Made by a program: the position numbers and the translations under genes. The notes beneath the pieces are model-generated. The model ran no database searches, was not told where the DNA came from, and worked only from the letters and a program-made list of their open reading frames with translations. Below are positions 44,097 through 55,234 of a DNA stretch of 64,000 bases, piece by piece. The stretch comes from Rhodospirillales bacterium 70-18 (GTDB lineage: Bacteria > Pseudomonadota > Alphaproteobacteria > Acetobacterales > Acetobacteraceae), in assembly GCA_001899585.1 (NCBI GenBank), contig MKWE01000031.1:297891-361890 (forward strand), given 5' to 3'. Within the stretch, counting starts at the first letter, position 1, and every line of letters begins with the position of its first letter.

Positions 44097-44121
44097 CCTG
44101 GCGGACGGTTTCGCCGCCAGG
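44097..44121 (-). terminator. possible fdxA terminator hairpin
   Basis: CCTGGCGG (44097-44104) pairs perfectly with CCGCCAGG (44114-44121) around a nine-base loop, 43 bases past the fdxA stop. No T-run follows on the minus strand. The rest of the 275-base gap up to carD shows no gene. Confidence 0.35.
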
Positions 44122-44163
44122 GCCGTTTGCTTCGGCCGTTTCAGGGCGAAGCGGGCGCGGGGC

Positions 44164-44496
44164 TCAGGGCGTGCCCGGCTCGGGGGAGAACAGCTCGGCC
44201 TTGCCGGGCTTGTCCTTCCAGTCGTCGGCATCGGCCGGGGCCTCGCCCTTGCGGGTGATGTTCGGCCATTGCGTCGCATAGACCCGGTTCTGCTCGGCCC
44301 AGGCGGCGGCGCGGTCGTCGCTGTCCGGCACGATCGCCTCGGCGGGGCATTCCGGCTCGCACACGCCGCAATCGATGCATTCGTCCGGATGGATCACCAG
44401 CATGTTCTCGCCGACATAGAAGCAGTCCACCGGACACACCTCCACGCAATCCATGTACTTGCACTTGATGCAGTTCTCGGTGACCACGTAGGTCAT
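44164..44496 (-). CDS. fdxA: seven-iron ferredoxin FdxA
   Basis: A 110-residue ferredoxin with nine cysteines: [17 protein letters not shown] (Cys9, 12, 17, 21, 25) and [11 protein letters not shown] (Cys40, 43, 46, 50). This is the Azotobacter FdI-like arrangement that binds one [3Fe-4S] and one [4Fe-4S] cluster. The acidic C-terminal half after residue 55 is typical. The start at 44496 (MTYVVTENC) matches the family N-terminus. It lies between the S4 protein gene and carD in the conserved alphaproteobacterial order. Confidence 0.95.
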   Translation of the reverse strand: MTYVVTENCIKCKYMDCVEVCPVDCFYVGENMLVIHPDECIDCGVCEPECPAEAIVPDSDDRAAAWAEQNRVYATQWPNITRKGEAPADADDWKDKPGKAELFSPEPGTP

Positions 44497-44536
44497 CGCG
44501 CACTCCTGGTCGTGCCCATGCGGGCGGAAGGGGGCC

Positions 44537-44890
44537 TCAGGGCTCGCGGTATGCCGTCGTTTCGCTGCCCCCGCAAGGGAGCGTGTGCAGTGCGGCATTG
44601 CATCCGGCGTCGGCTGCGGGCGGCGGGATCACCCGGTACAGGGCCTGCGCCTCGCGCGCCGGGCCGCGCCGGTCGGCCAGCGCCAGCACCTCCACCACCC
44701 GCACCTCGGCGCGCAGCCCGATGGTGAGCACGTCGCCGACGCGCAGCCTGGCGTGCGGCTTGTCGGTGGGCTGGCGGTTCAGCCGCAGGCCGCCGGCCTC
44801 GATCAGCCGGGCGCAGTCGTCGCGGCCGCGCAGGAAGCGGGCGCACCACAGCCATTTGTCCAGCCGCTGCCAGGGCACGATGGGGTCCAT
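44537..44890 (-). CDS. S4-domain RNA-binding protein (Hsp15-like)
   Basis: 117 residues. An N-terminal S4 domain ([30 protein letters not shown]) is followed by [16 protein letters not shown], as in Hsp15/RqcP-like proteins that bind rRNA or stalled 50S subunits. The C-terminus is unconserved. The ATG follows the helicase stop with no gap (TAGATG), so expression is coupled to the helicase. Specific RNA target is not shown by sequence. Confidence 0.87.
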   Translation of the reverse strand: MDPIVPWQRLDKWLWCARFLRGRDDCARLIEAGGLRLNRQPTDKPHARLRVGDVLTIGLRAEVRVVEVLALADRRGPAREAQALYRVIPPPAADAGCNAALHTLPCGGSETTAYREP

Positions 44891-47434
44891 CTAGCGGCCG
44901 CGCAGCACGGCCAGGGCGGCGAACGGCCCGCTGCCGGCGGCGCGCGGCAGCGGCCGGACCTCGGTCGGCTCCGGCCGGCGGCGCAGCTGCGTCAGCATCG
45001 CCGGGGCCGGCGGGCCGAACTGCCCATCCGGCAGCGGCGCGGCCGGGAACAGCCGGAAGCCAAGCCGGCGCAGCACCGCCGGCAGCACCTCCGCCTTCAC
45101 CGACAGCCGCGAGGCCAGCCCCGCCGGCACCGGCACCGGGCGGCGGCGGCTGGCCCATTCCAGCTCGGCGGCCACCTGCTCGGCCACATCCAGCCGCAGC
45201 AGCACCGGCCCGGCGGCGACCCAGCCCAGGGCGGCGGCGAACCCCTCCGGCCAGTCGTCCGGCGGCGGCAGCGAGACCGCGCCGGGCGGCGGCAGCGCCG
45301 GCATCGGCCCGCCGTCGCGCAGCACCAGCAGCGCCGCCCGCAGCGCCGCCGCGCGGGGCTTCAGCAATGCCGGCACGAACAGCCCATGCCGCCCGGCGCG
45401 CACCCCCAGCGCCTTCAGCCGCGCCCGCAACGCCGGCGCCATCGCCTCGGTGTCCAGCACCGCCACGCCCAGCCCCTCGGCCAGCAGATGCACCGGGCCG
45501 CGCAGCGCCGGCTCCCGCGCGGCGGCGGCGGCCAGGGCGAACAGCGGCGCCAGCAGCGCGGCCAGCCGGTCATCCACGAAGGGTTGCAGCCGCTGGCGCA
45601 GCCGCTCGCGCTGGCTGCCGTCCAGGAACTCGCTGTCGGCCACCTCCACCAGCGGCCGCAGCGCGGTGGCCCCGGGGCGCAGCCGCGCCACCGGCACGCC
45701 GTCCCACGCCACCCCCAGCACCGCCTGCGGCACCGCCGCCAGCGTGAACGCGGCATCGCCGGCGGCCTCCAGCGCCGCCACCCGGCGCGGCATCTCCTCG
45801 CGCAGGGCACGGCGGGCGGCGCGCAGCACCAGCTTGCGCTCCTCGCCGCCGGTCAGCGGGTCGGGGACGAAGGCGAAGCCCTCGACATGGCCGACCGCGT
45901 GGCCCTCCACCACCACCTCGCCGCGCCGGGTCACGGCGGAGAGCAGCGCCGTGCTGTCGCCGCCATCCAGCCGGCGCATCAGCATCGCCGCGCGGCGGTC
46001 GACGAAGCGGGCGGTCAGGCGCTCATGCAGCGCGTCGGACAGCAGGTCCTCCACCTCGCGGGCGCGGCCCTGCCAGTGCGGCGAGTCGGCCACCCAGTCG
46101 CCGCGCGCGGCGATGTAGGACCACACCCGCACGCCGGACAGCCGCTGCATCAGCGTGTCGATATCGCCGTCGGCGCGCGAGATGCCGGCGATCTGGGCGG
46201 CCAGCCAGTCCGCCGGCACCTGGCCGTCGCGCACCAGGTGGCCGAAGATGCGGGTGCACAGCCGGTTATGGGTCTCGTCGGCCAGCTTGCGGAAATCCGG
46301 GATCTGGCAGACCTCCCACAGCAGCCGCACCCGCCGGCGGCCCTGGGCGAGGGCGCGGACATCCGGGTCGCGCGCCAGGGCGGCAAGGGTTTCCAGGTCG
46401 GTGGCGTCGTTGCCCCGCACCAGGCCGGGGCGGGGCGGCGCCGCCTGCAGCGTGGCCAGCAGCGCATCGACATGGGTGAAATCCAGCGCCGCGTTGCGCC
46501 ACACCAGCTGGCTCAGCGGCTCGAAACTATGGCCCTCCACCGCGCGCACCAGCTCGTCGTCCAGCGGCGGGCAGTCGGCGGTGGAGCCGAAGGTGCCGTC
46601 GCGCATGCCCCGCCCGGCGCGGCCGGCGATCTGCGCCACCTCCGGCGGCAGCAGCCCGCGCGGGCGGTGGCCGTCGAACTTGGACAGGCGGGCGAAGGCC
46701 ACATGGTCCACATCCATGTTCAGCCCCATGCCGATGGCGTCCGTCGCCACCAGGAAATCGACCTCCTTCTCCTGGTACAGCGCCACCTGGGCGTTGCGGG
46801 TGCGAGGGCTGAGCCGCCCCATCACCACCGCGCAACCACCACGGCGCCGGCGGATCTGCTCGGCGATGGCATAGACCTCGGCGGCGCTGAAGGCGACCAC
46901 GGCGCTGCGCGGCGGCAGCCGGGTCAGCTTGGCCGTCCCCGCATGCACCAGCTGCGACAGCCGCGGCCGCGTCTCCACCTGCACGTTCGGGATCAACCGC
47001 TGCAGCAGCGGCCGGATGGTCTCCGCGCCGAGGAACATCGTCTCCACCAGCCCGCGCGCATGCAGCAGCCGCTCGGTGAACACGTGGCCGCGGTCGGGGT
47101 CGGCGCAGAGCTGGATCTCGTCCACCGCCACGAACTCGGCCGCCCGGCCCCCGCCCGAATGGTCCAGCGGCATCGCCTCGACGGTGCAGGAATACCAGCG
47201 CGCCCCCGGCGGCACGATCTTCTCCTCGCCGGTGATCAGGGCGACGTTCTTCGCCCCCTTGCGCGCCACCATGCGGTCGTAATTCTCGCGCGCCAGCAGG
47301 CGCAGCGGAAAGCCGATGATGCCCGACGAATGGGCCAGCAGGCGTTCCATCGCCAGATGGGTCTTGCCGGTGTTGGTGGGACCCAACACGGCTTTCACCC
47401 TAGGCGCGAACGCGGGCGAGTCGTACCCCGGCAT
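44891..47434 (-). CDS. SUV3-like superfamily 2 RNA/DNA helicase
   Basis: About 847 residues. Walker A is GPTNTGKTH (18-26) and the DExH-type box DEIQ is at 105-108. [12 protein letters not shown] and QIAGRAGRG are motifs V and VI of an SF2 helicase similar to mitochondrial SUV3. The last 400 residues are rich in Ala/Arg/Leu and poorly conserved, as in the alphaproteobacterial helicase-related proteins. The start MPGYDSPAF has AAGG just upstream. It is divergent from htpG and followed by the S4 gene, fdxA and carD. A role in RNA turnover is inferred. Confidence 0.87.
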   Translation of the reverse strand: MPGYDSPAFAPRVKAVLGPTNTGKTHLAMERLLAHSSGIIGFPLRLLARENYDRMVARKGAKNVALITGEEKIVPPGARWYSCTVEAMPLDHSGGGRAAEFVAVDEIQLCADPDRGHVFTERLLHARGLVETMFLGAETIRPLLQRLIPNVQVETRPRLSQLVHAGTAKLTRLPPRSAVVAFSAAEVYAIAEQIRRRRGGCAVVMGRLSPRTRNAQVALYQEKEVDFLVATDAIGMGLNMDVDHVAFARLSKFDGHRPRGLLPPEVAQIAGRAGRGMRDGTFGSTADCPPLDDELVRAVEGHSFEPLSQLVWRNAALDFTHVDALLATLQAAPPRPGLVRGNDATDLETLAALARDPDVRALAQGRRRVRLLWEVCQIPDFRKLADETHNRLCTRIFGHLVRDGQVPADWLAAQIAGISRADGDIDTLMQRLSGVRVWSYIAARGDWVADSPHWQGRAREVEDLLSDALHERLTARFVDRRAAMLMRRLDGGDSTALLSAVTRRGEVVVEGHAVGHVEGFAFVPDPLTGGEERKLVLRAARRALREEMPRRVAALEAAGDAAFTLAAVPQAVLGVAWDGVPVARLRPGATALRPLVEVADSEFLDGSQRERLRQRLQPFVDDRLAALLAPLFALAAAAAREPALRGPVHLLAEGLGVAVLDTEAMAPALRARLKALGVRAGRHGLFVPALLKPRAAALRAALLVLRDGGPMPALPPPGAVSLPPPDDWPEGFAAALGWVAAGPVLLRLDVAEQVAAELEWASRRRPVPVPAGLASRLSVKAEVLPAVLRRLGFRLFPAAPLPDGQFGPPAPAMLTQLRRRPEPTEVRPLPRAAGSGPFAALAVLRGR

Positions 47435-47551
47435 ACCCTTATGGTTGGATGCTGCGATGCAAAATGCAAGGGAAACGCGAACCGCGCCGGCGGCATTGTT
47501 GAAATCGCTCCGATCCCGGCGCATATGGCGGCCCACAAGGAGGACCGATTG

Positions 47552-49408
<1,857 letters not shown>

Positions 49409-49415
49409 CCCTGCC

Positions 49416-49450
49416 GCCGGGCGGTGCCCCCATCCGGGGTGCCGCCCGGC
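49416..49450 (+). terminator. htpG terminator hairpin
   Basis: GCCGGGCGG (49416-49424) pairs with CCGCCCGGC (49442-49450), with an inner GCCCC/GGGG stem, seven bases after the htpG stop. The T-run is absent, so it may be Rho-assisted or mainly protective. Confidence 0.5.
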
Positions 49451-49823
49451 GAACCGCCGACGCGCCGGGCAACATTCTGTCGCCCCGGCCCTTCGCCGAT
49501 GACCCGCGCCGTCATAACGGCGTGCGTGTACGAAACGTTTACCTTTGCCTGCAATCAATCAGCGCCGCCATGCCGCCGCGCGGGTCAGATCGCTCATGTA
49601 TCTGCTTGATGAAGCCGCAATCCTACTGATGCAGTTTCGTCAAGCCCTTGTTGTATTGTGTCACATTTTGTCATAGGTGATTAAATTGCTGTAGGAACGG
49701 GTTGGCGATCCCGAAACGAGGTTGTATTTGCGACGGCGGAATGTCACGTGCCGTAACATGACGTCGCGAGTCGGGGCGGACCGGTCCAGCAGTGGACACG
49801 CAACCAAGCCGACGGAGAGCCGA
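49451..49823 (+). promoter_or_regulatory. AT-richer 373-base gap upstream of the M17 peptidase
   Basis: No convincing gene is seen. The segment 49,610-49,700 is noticeably AT-rich, with closely spaced near-repeats TGTCACA and TGTCATA. An imperfect dyad GTCACG/CATGAC lies near 49,743-49,765. A promoter for the peptidase gene is expected here, but no hexamer pair could be fixed. GGAGAG lies seven bases before the next ATG. Confidence 0.35.
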
Positions 49824-51230
49824 ATGATCGACCAGTCGCTGCCTTGCATCGCCGAATCCGACACGCCCCGCGACCCGCTCGCGCGGCCGGTGCACGCCGT
49901 GCGCCCCGAGGGCCTGGCCGCCTTCCTGGCCGGCCTGCCCGACGAGCAGGCCCGCTTCCTGCGCGCCGCCGGCTTCACCGCCCGCGCCGACGAACTCATC
50001 CTGCTGCCCGGCATGGGCGGGCTGGACGGCGCGGTGCTGGGCCTGGGCGCCGACCGCACGCCGCACGCCTTCGGCAGCCTGCCGATGCGCCTGCCGGAAG
50101 GCCCGTGGTACCTGGAAGCCGGCGATTTCGACCAGCAGGCCGCCGTGCTGGGCTTCTGCCTCGGCGCCTACCGCTACGGCGCGTTCAAGGCCGCCAAGCG
50201 CGCCCCGGCCACCCTGCTGGCGCCGCCGCTGCCGGGCGGCGGCACCGCCCGCGCCCTGTCGCAGGCCCGCGCCGCCTGGATGGTGCGCGACCTCATCAAC
50301 GCCCCCGCCAACCTGCTCGGCCCGGCCGAGCTGGCCGATGTCGCCATCCAGCTCGCCACCGCCAACGGCGCCGCCTGGACCCGCACCGACGGCCCGGCGC
50401 TGGATACCGCCTACCCCACCATCGCCGCCGTCGGCGCCGGCTCCGCGCGCAAGCCGGTGGTCGCCGCCTTCACCTGGAAGGGCAGCACCGCCGCCGCCGA
50501 CGCGCCGCTGGTGTCGCTGTGCGGCAAGGGCGTCTGCTTCGACACCGGCGGCTACGACCTCAAGCCCGCCGCCGGCATGCTGCGCATGAAGAAGGACATG
50601 GGGGGTGCGGCCACCATCCTGGGCATCGCCCGCATCCTGATGGAGGCCGACCTGCCGATCCGCCTGGCGGTGCGCATCGGCTGCGTGGAGAACTCGGTCT
50701 CCGGCCACGCCATGCGCCCGGGCGACATCATCCGCACCCGCCGCGGCCTGACCGTCGAGGTCGGCAATACCGACGCCGAGGGCCGGCTGGTACTGTGCGA
50801 CCTGCTGGCCGAGGCGTCCGACGAGGCGCCCACCTTGCTGCTGAACTGCGCCACCCTCACCGGCGCGGCGCGCGTCGCCGTCGGGCCGGACCTGCCGGCC
50901 CTGTTCGCCACCGATGACGGCTGGGCCGAGGCGATCGCCCGCGCCGGCGCCACCGTGGCCGACCCGGTATGGCGCCTGCCGCTGTGGGACGGCTACGACC
51001 CCTGGCTCGACAGCCCGGTGGCCGACCTCAACAACATCTCCGCCCGCCCCTTCGCGGGCGCGGTGGTGGCGGCGCTGTTCATGCGCCGCTTCCTGGCCCC
51101 GGGCACCCCTTGGGTGCACCTGGACCTGTATGCCTGGAACGATTCCACACGTCCGGGCCGTCCCGAAGGAGGCGAGGCACAGGCAATGCGAGCCGTCTGC
51201 GCCGCGGTGGAAAGCCGGCTCGCGGGCTAG
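49824..51230 (+). CDS. leucyl aminopeptidase family (M17) metallopeptidase
   Basis: 468 residues. The C-terminal M17 catalytic domain is clear: LCGKGVCFDTGGYDLKPA has the metal-binding Lys and Asp, MKKDMGGAA follows, and NTDAEGRL (315-322) is the family signature with Asp and Glu ligands. The N-terminal domain is short and divergent, as in PepB/PepA-like alphaproteobacterial proteins. It removes N-terminal residues from peptides in the cytoplasm. It is followed by a hairpin and a MarR-type gene. Confidence 0.92.
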   Translation: MIDQSLPCIAESDTPRDPLARPVHAVRPEGLAAFLAGLPDEQARFLRAAGFTARADELILLPGMGGLDGAVLGLGADRTPHAFGSLPMRLPEGPWYLEAGDFDQQAAVLGFCLGAYRYGAFKAAKRAPATLLAPPLPGGGTARALSQARAAWMVRDLINAPANLLGPAELADVAIQLATANGAAWTRTDGPALDTAYPTIAAVGAGSARKPVVAAFTWKGSTAAADAPLVSLCGKGVCFDTGGYDLKPAAGMLRMKKDMGGAATILGIARILMEADLPIRLAVRIGCVENSVSGHAMRPGDIIRTRRGLTVEVGNTDAEGRLVLCDLLAEASDEAPTLLLNCATLTGAARVAVGPDLPALFATDDGWAEAIARAGATVADPVWRLPLWDGYDPWLDSPVADLNNISARPFAGAVVAALFMRRFLAPGTPWVHLDLYAWNDSTRPGRPEGGEAQAMRAVCAAVESRLAG

Positions 51231-51237
51231 CCGACCG

Positions 51238-51256
51238 GCCCCGGCCGGGCCGGGGC
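51238..51256 (+). terminator. GC hairpin after the M17 peptidase gene
   Basis: GCCCCGG-ccggg-CCGGGGC is a perfect 7-bp stem eight bases after the stop, without a T-run. It separates the peptidase from the following regulator gene. Confidence 0.4.
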
Positions 51257-51303
51257 GGCACGACCATGCGGCATTCGCCGTGATGCAGAAAAGGACCAAC
51301 CCG

Positions 51304-51699
51304 ATGGCAACCAACCCCTCGACCGAGCACCTGGTCGGAATCCTACGCGATACCGTCGTCGCCCTGGTGCGGCGCGACGGCCCGGACCTGTCGGCCCGCC
51401 AGCTCGGCGTGTTCCTCACCTGCTACCTGCAGGACGGCGCTCACACCGTGCGCGGCCTCGCCGCCGAGCTCAACGTCTCCAAGCCCGCCATCACCCGCGC
51501 GCTGGACCGGCTCGGCGAACTCGACCTCGCCCGCCGCAAGGTGGACCCGATGGACCGCCGCAGCGTGCTGGTGCAGCGCACCCTGAAGGGCACCGCCTTC
51601 CTGCGCGACCTGCGCGGCATCATGGGCGAAGCCGCCGCCGAGACGAAAAAGACCGAGACCCCGGCCGCCGAGCCGATGCGCAAAGTCGCCAACGGCTGA
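51304..51699 (+). CDS. MarR-type winged-helix regulator
   Basis: About 131 residues. A winged HTH spans roughly 45-105: HTVRGLAAELNVSKPAITRALDRLGELDLARRKVD with wing DRRSVLVQRTLKG. The C-terminal helix is short and ends in a charged tail. The ATG at 51304 has AAAAGGA at good distance; an ATG seven codons earlier (51283) is weaker. Similar single-domain regulators are common in Acetobacteraceae; targets are unknown. Confidence 0.8.
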   Translation: MATNPSTEHLVGILRDTVVALVRRDGPDLSARQLGVFLTCYLQDGAHTVRGLAAELNVSKPAITRALDRLGELDLARRKVDPMDRRSVLVQRTLKGTAFLRDLRGIMGEAAAETKKTETPAAEPMRKVANG

Positions 51700-51789
51700 C
51701 ATAGCCGGCCCGCCCCGAAACCCAAGCCTGGTCCCGGCCGATGCGGTTCGCCGCATCGGCCTGGACCCGGGGAGCGGGCGCCAAGGCTC

Positions 51790-51912
51790 GGAAGGCAGAA
51801 AGCCTTCTTTTTGTGAACAAAAAGAAGCAAAAAGCTTTATTCGCTGGAGTCCTCCGCGGAGAACTCCAGCGAATAAAGTTTTTTGGTTCTTTTTTCAAAA
51901 AAGAACCCTTCC
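51790..51912. repeat. structured intergenic repeat, inside-out form (copy 6)
   Basis: GGAAG, hairpin A with long arms (CTTCTTTTTG...CAAAAAGAAG), an A-run, TTTATTCGCTGGAGTC, then CTCCGCGGAG, ACTCCAGCGAATAAA, a T-run, hairpin B, CTTCC. It is the most symmetric inside-out copy: the core itself is an inverted repeat. It lies between the MarR gene and the arsenic operon. Confidence 0.8.
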
Positions 51913-51955
51913 CTTCCTCCCCTGCCCCTTACCTCCTCCCTTCTCCCCTCCTCCC

Positions 51956-51990
51956 TTGACGCACACCCAACATTTCCATAAAACTGGAAA
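51956..51990 (+). promoter_or_regulatory. arsenic operon promoter with overlapping operator
   Basis: TTGACG (51956-51961) and TAAAAC (51979-51984) are spaced by 17 bases, a good sigma-70-like pair. The dyad TTTCCA-N6-TGGAAA (51973-51990) straddles the -10 box, where a bound ArsR dimer would block polymerase. The expected transcription start, about 51991, is adjacent to the ATG at 51992, so the message would be leaderless. Confidence 0.65.
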
Positions 51991-51991
51991 C

Positions 51992-52840
51992 ATGGAATCA
52001 AACGAAGCCGCCCCCCTCTTTGCCGCCCTGGCCCAGGAATCCCGGCTCGACCTGCTGCGCCTGCTCATCGCCCGCGGCCCCACCGGCCTGCCCGCCGGCG
52101 AGATCGCCGCCCGGCTTGGCCTGCCCGCCTCCACCGCCTCGTTCCACCTCGCCGCGCTGGAGCGTGCCGGGCTGATCCAGGCCACCCGCCAGGGCCGCCA
52201 GATCGTCTATGCCGCCCGGGTCTTCGCCCTGCGCGGCCTGTTCGCCTTCCTCGCCGAATCCTGCTGCGGCGGCGAGCCGGAGCGGTGCGGCGACCTCGCC
52301 CGCCTGTTCCCGCCCGAGGAGCCACCGGCCATGACCCCCGCCTTCAACGTGCTGTTTCTCTGCACCCGCAACTCGGCCCGCTCGATCATGGCGGAGGCCA
52401 TCCTGGCCAAACAGGGCGCCGGCCGCTTCCGCGCCTTCTCCGCCGGCTCCGAGCCGGCCGCCGCACCGATGCCCGAGCTGCTGGAGAAACTCGCCGCCCT
52501 CGGCCACGACATTGCCGGCCTGCACAGCAAATCCTGGGACCGCTTCGCCGGACCGGACGCCCCGCGCATGGATTTCGTGATCGCCCTGTGCGACGTGCTC
52601 GATGGCCAGGCCTGCCCCGATTTCGGCGCAGCCGCCCTCACCGCCGCCTGGCCCCTGCCCGACCCGGCGAAGTTCAGCGGCACCGCCGCCGAGCGCGCCA
52701 CCCTGCTCAACGAGCTGTACGCCAGCCTGCGCCGCCGCATCGACATCTTCACCAGCCTGCCCTTCGCCTCGCTCGACCGTCTCGCCATCCATGCCCGCCT
52801 CGACGAGATCGGCGCCGGCCCGTTCGCGAAGGCCCGCTGA
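51992..52840 (+). CDS. ArsR repressor fused to low-molecular-weight phosphatase-type arsenate reductase
   Basis: 282 residues. Residues 1-105 are an ArsR winged helix ([27 protein letters not shown]), with Cys91, Cys92 and Cys99 in [12 protein letters not shown]. That resembles the C-terminal As(III) triad of Acidithiobacillus-type ArsR. Residues 118-282 are Ars[10 protein letters not shown] has the CX5R loop (Cys124, Arg130), and Cys200 and Cys208 match the relay cysteines of thioredoxin-coupled reductases. It would sense arsenite, repress the operon and reduce arsenate. It heads arsR-C/gapdh/arsJ/acr3. There is no Shine-Dalgarno sequence; see the promoter entry. Confidence 0.88.
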   Translation: MESNEAAPLFAALAQESRLDLLRLLIARGPTGLPAGEIAARLGLPASTASFHLAALERAGLIQATRQGRQIVYAARVFALRGLFAFLAESCCGGEPERCGDLARLFPPEEPPAMTPAFNVLFLCTRNSARSIMAEAILAKQGAGRFRAFSAGSEPAAAPMPELLEKLAALGHDIAGLHSKSWDRFAGPDAPRMDFVIALCDVLDGQACPDFGAAALTAAWPLPDPAKFSGTAAERATLLNELYASLRRRIDIFTSLPFASLDRLAIHARLDEIGAGPFAKAR

Positions 52841-52842
52841 GC

Positions 52843-53904
52843 ATGCGCATCGGCATCAACGGCATGGGCCGCATCGGTCGCCTCGCCCTGCGCGCGGCCC
52901 TGGGCGGCGTGCGCCGCGAGGCCGACGACCCCCGCGCCGCCAACCGGCTCGACATCGCCCACGTCAACGAGTTGAAGGGCGGCGCGGCCGCCACCGCCCA
53001 CCTGCTGGAATTCGACAGCATCCACGGCCGCTGGCGCACCCCCATCACGGCCGAACCCGACGCCATCACGGTCGGCGGCGCCCACATCGGCTTCACCGCC
53101 GAGGCCGACCTCGCCGCCATCCCCTGGGGCGATCTCGGCTGCGACATCGTGCTGGAATGCACCGGCAGGTTCCTCACCCCGGCGGCGCTGGCGGGATATT
53201 TCGCCCAGGGCGTCCGCCGCGTCATCGTCGCCGCGCCGGTGAAGCATGCGGACGCGCTGAACATCGTGGTCGGCGTCAACGACCATCTCTACAACCCCGC
53301 CGCCCACCGCCTGCTGACGGCGGCCTCCTGCACCACCAACTGCCTGGCCCCGCTGGTGAAGGTGGTCCACGAGGCGATCGGCATCCGCCACGGCCAGATC
53401 ACCACCATCCACGACCCCACCAACACCAACGTGGTGGTGGACGCGCCGCACCGCGACCTGCGCCGCGCCCGCTCGGCCATGCTCTCGCTGTCGCCCACCA
53501 CCACCGGCAGCGCCACGGCGATCGCGCTGATCTACCCCGAGTTGAAGGGCAAGCTGGACGGCCATGCCGTGCGCGCGCCGGTGCTGAACGCCTCGCTGAC
53601 CGATTGCGTGTTCGAACTCGCTCGCCCCACCAGCGCCGGCGACATCAACGCCCTGTTCCGCGCCGCCGCCGAAGGCCCGCTCGCCGGCATCCTCGGCTAC
53701 GAGGAACGGCCTCTGGTCTCGGCCGACTACGCCAACGACACCCGCAGCGCCATCCTGGACGCGCCGAGCACGCTGGTCACCGATGGCACGCTGCTCAAGC
53801 TCTATGCCTGGTACGACAACGAGATGGGCTATGCGTGTCGGATGGTGGACCTGGCCAATATCGTCATCGGCAAGGAAGGCGAAGCCCCGGCCTTGCCCGC
53901 CTAG
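52843..53904 (+). CDS. ArsJ-associated glyceraldehyde-3-phosphate dehydrogenase
   Basis: 353 residues. The NAD-binding start [15 protein letters not shown] and catalytic Cys163 in [11 protein letters not shown] are present, with His190 in TTIHDPTN and the C-terminal [12 protein letters not shown]. In ars operons this GAPDH uses arsenate in place of phosphate to make 1-arseno-3-phosphoglycerate, which ArsJ exports. It carries an insertion after residue 20 ([14 protein letters not shown]) typical of this group. It starts two bases after the ArsR-ArsC stop. Confidence 0.9.
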   Translation: MRIGINGMGRIGRLALRAALGGVRREADDPRAANRLDIAHVNELKGGAAATAHLLEFDSIHGRWRTPITAEPDAITVGGAHIGFTAEADLAAIPWGDLGCDIVLECTGRFLTPAALAGYFAQGVRRVIVAAPVKHADALNIVVGVNDHLYNPAAHRLLTAASCTTNCLAPLVKVVHEAIGIRHGQITTIHDPTNTNVVVDAPHRDLRRARSAMLSLSPTTTGSATAIALIYPELKGKLDGHAVRAPVLNASLTDCVFELARPTSAGDINALFRAAAEGPLAGILGYEERPLVSADYANDTRSAILDAPSTLVTDGTLLKLYAWYDNEMGYACRMVDLANIVIGKEGEAPALPA

Positions 53905-53916
53905 GGTTCAATCATC

Positions 53917-55125
53917 ATGCGCAATTACGCCATCGTCACCGCCAGCTACTGGGGCTTCACCCTTACCGACGGCGCCTTGCGCATGCTGGTGCTGCTGCAT
54001 TTCTACGCCCTGGGCTACACGCCCTTCACCCTGGCGCTGCTGTTCCTGCTCTACGAGACAGCCGGCATCTTCGCCAATCTCGGCGGCGGCTGGCTGGCCC
54101 TGCGCTTCGGCATTCCGCGCATGCTGGCCATCGGCCTGGTGCTGCAGATCGGCGGCCTGCTGATGCTCTCGGCGCTGAACCCGGCCTGGAGTGCCGGGCT
54201 CTCGGTGGCCTGGGTGGTCGCCGCCCAGGGTGTGGCCGGGGTGGCCAAGGACCTCACGAAAACCGCCGCCAAATCGGCCATCAAGGCCAGCGCGCAGCAG
54301 GGCGCGGGGCAGTTGTTCCGCTGGGTCGCCTGGTTCACCGGCTCCAAGAACGCCACCAAGGGCGTGGGCTTCTTCGTCGGCGGGCTGCTGCTGGACCATG
54401 CCGGGTTTCGCGGCGCGCTGTGGCTGCTGGCCGTATTGCTGCTGGTGGTGCTGGCGGGCGTGCTGACGGGCCTGCCGCGCAGCCTGGGCAAGGCAAGATC
54501 CTCCCGCAGTTTCCGCGAGCTGTTCGCCAAGTCGCGCGGCGTGAACCTGCTGGCCGCCGCCCGCGTGTTCATGTTCGGCGCGCGCGACGTGTGGTTCGTG
54601 GTGGGCCTGCCGGTGTTCCTGTATGGCCAGGGCTGGCGCTACATGCAGGTGGCCGGCTTCCTGGCGCTGTGGACCATCGGCTACGGCGCGGTGCAGGCCG
54701 CGGCTCCGCTGCTGGTGGCCCGCAGCGCCGACGGCCTGTCGCGCGAGGTGCCGGCCGCGCGCATCTGGGGCCTGGCCCTGGCGGCCATCCCCGCCGCCAT
54801 CGCCCTGCTGCTGCCGGGGGCGGCGCGGGCGGATGTGGTGGCGGTGCTGGGGCTGGGGGTGTTCGGGGTGGGCTTCGCGGTGATTTCCTCGCTGCATTCC
54901 TACTTGATCCTGGCCTATGCCGGCAGCGAGAAGGCGGCCGAGGATGTCGGCTTCTACTACGCCGCCAATGCCGGCGGACGGCTGCTGGGCATCGTGCTGT
55001 CCGGGCTGCTGGCGCAGCACGGCGGGCTGGTGGCCTGCCTGTGGGGATCGGCGGCAATGCTGCTGGGGTGCCTCGCGCTGACCTTCCTGCTACCGATGCG
55101 GGCGGCGCGGCCGGTGGCGGTGTAG
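53917..55125 (+). CDS. arsJ: organoarsenical efflux MFS transporter ArsJ
   Basis: A 402-residue inner-membrane transporter with about eleven or twelve hydrophobic segments. VAGVAKDLTKTAAKSAIKAS and WFTGSKNATKGVGFFVGG are characteristic ArsJ stretches, and the C-terminal half has DVGFYYAANAGGRLLG. It exports 1-arseno-3-phosphoglycerate made by the neighbouring GAPDH, which then hydrolyses outside. The start is 12 bases after the gapdh stop. It is part of the arsenate-specific arm of the operon. Confidence 0.93.
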   Translation: MRNYAIVTASYWGFTLTDGALRMLVLLHFYALGYTPFTLALLFLLYETAGIFANLGGGWLALRFGIPRMLAIGLVLQIGGLLMLSALNPAWSAGLSVAWVVAAQGVAGVAKDLTKTAAKSAIKASAQQGAGQLFRWVAWFTGSKNATKGVGFFVGGLLLDHAGFRGALWLLAVLLLVVLAGVLTGLPRSLGKARSSRSFRELFAKSRGVNLLAAARVFMFGARDVWFVVGLPVFLYGQGWRYMQVAGFLALWTIGYGAVQAAAPLLVARSADGLSREVPAARIWGLALAAIPAAIALLLPGAARADVVAVLGLGVFGVGFAVISSLHSYLILAYAGSEKAAEDVGFYYAANAGGRLLGIVLSGLLAQHGGLVACLWGSAAMLLGCLALTFLLPMRAARPVAV

Positions 55126-55234
55126 TTCGATCTCGAATAGTGATGATGCATAACCATGCGCCGATTCCCGGGGGTCCCAGCCCTCGGAAAATGCCCCCTC
55201 GCCTCCCCAGAAACCCCTGTTTTCGAGTGCCAAG

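Noticed and set aside
44585..47550. Open extension of the htpG frame far upstream, over the helicase and S4 genes
   Set aside because: The upstream part has no homology-like character and htpG has a strong ribosome site at 47552. It is an antisense shadow of the helicase gene.
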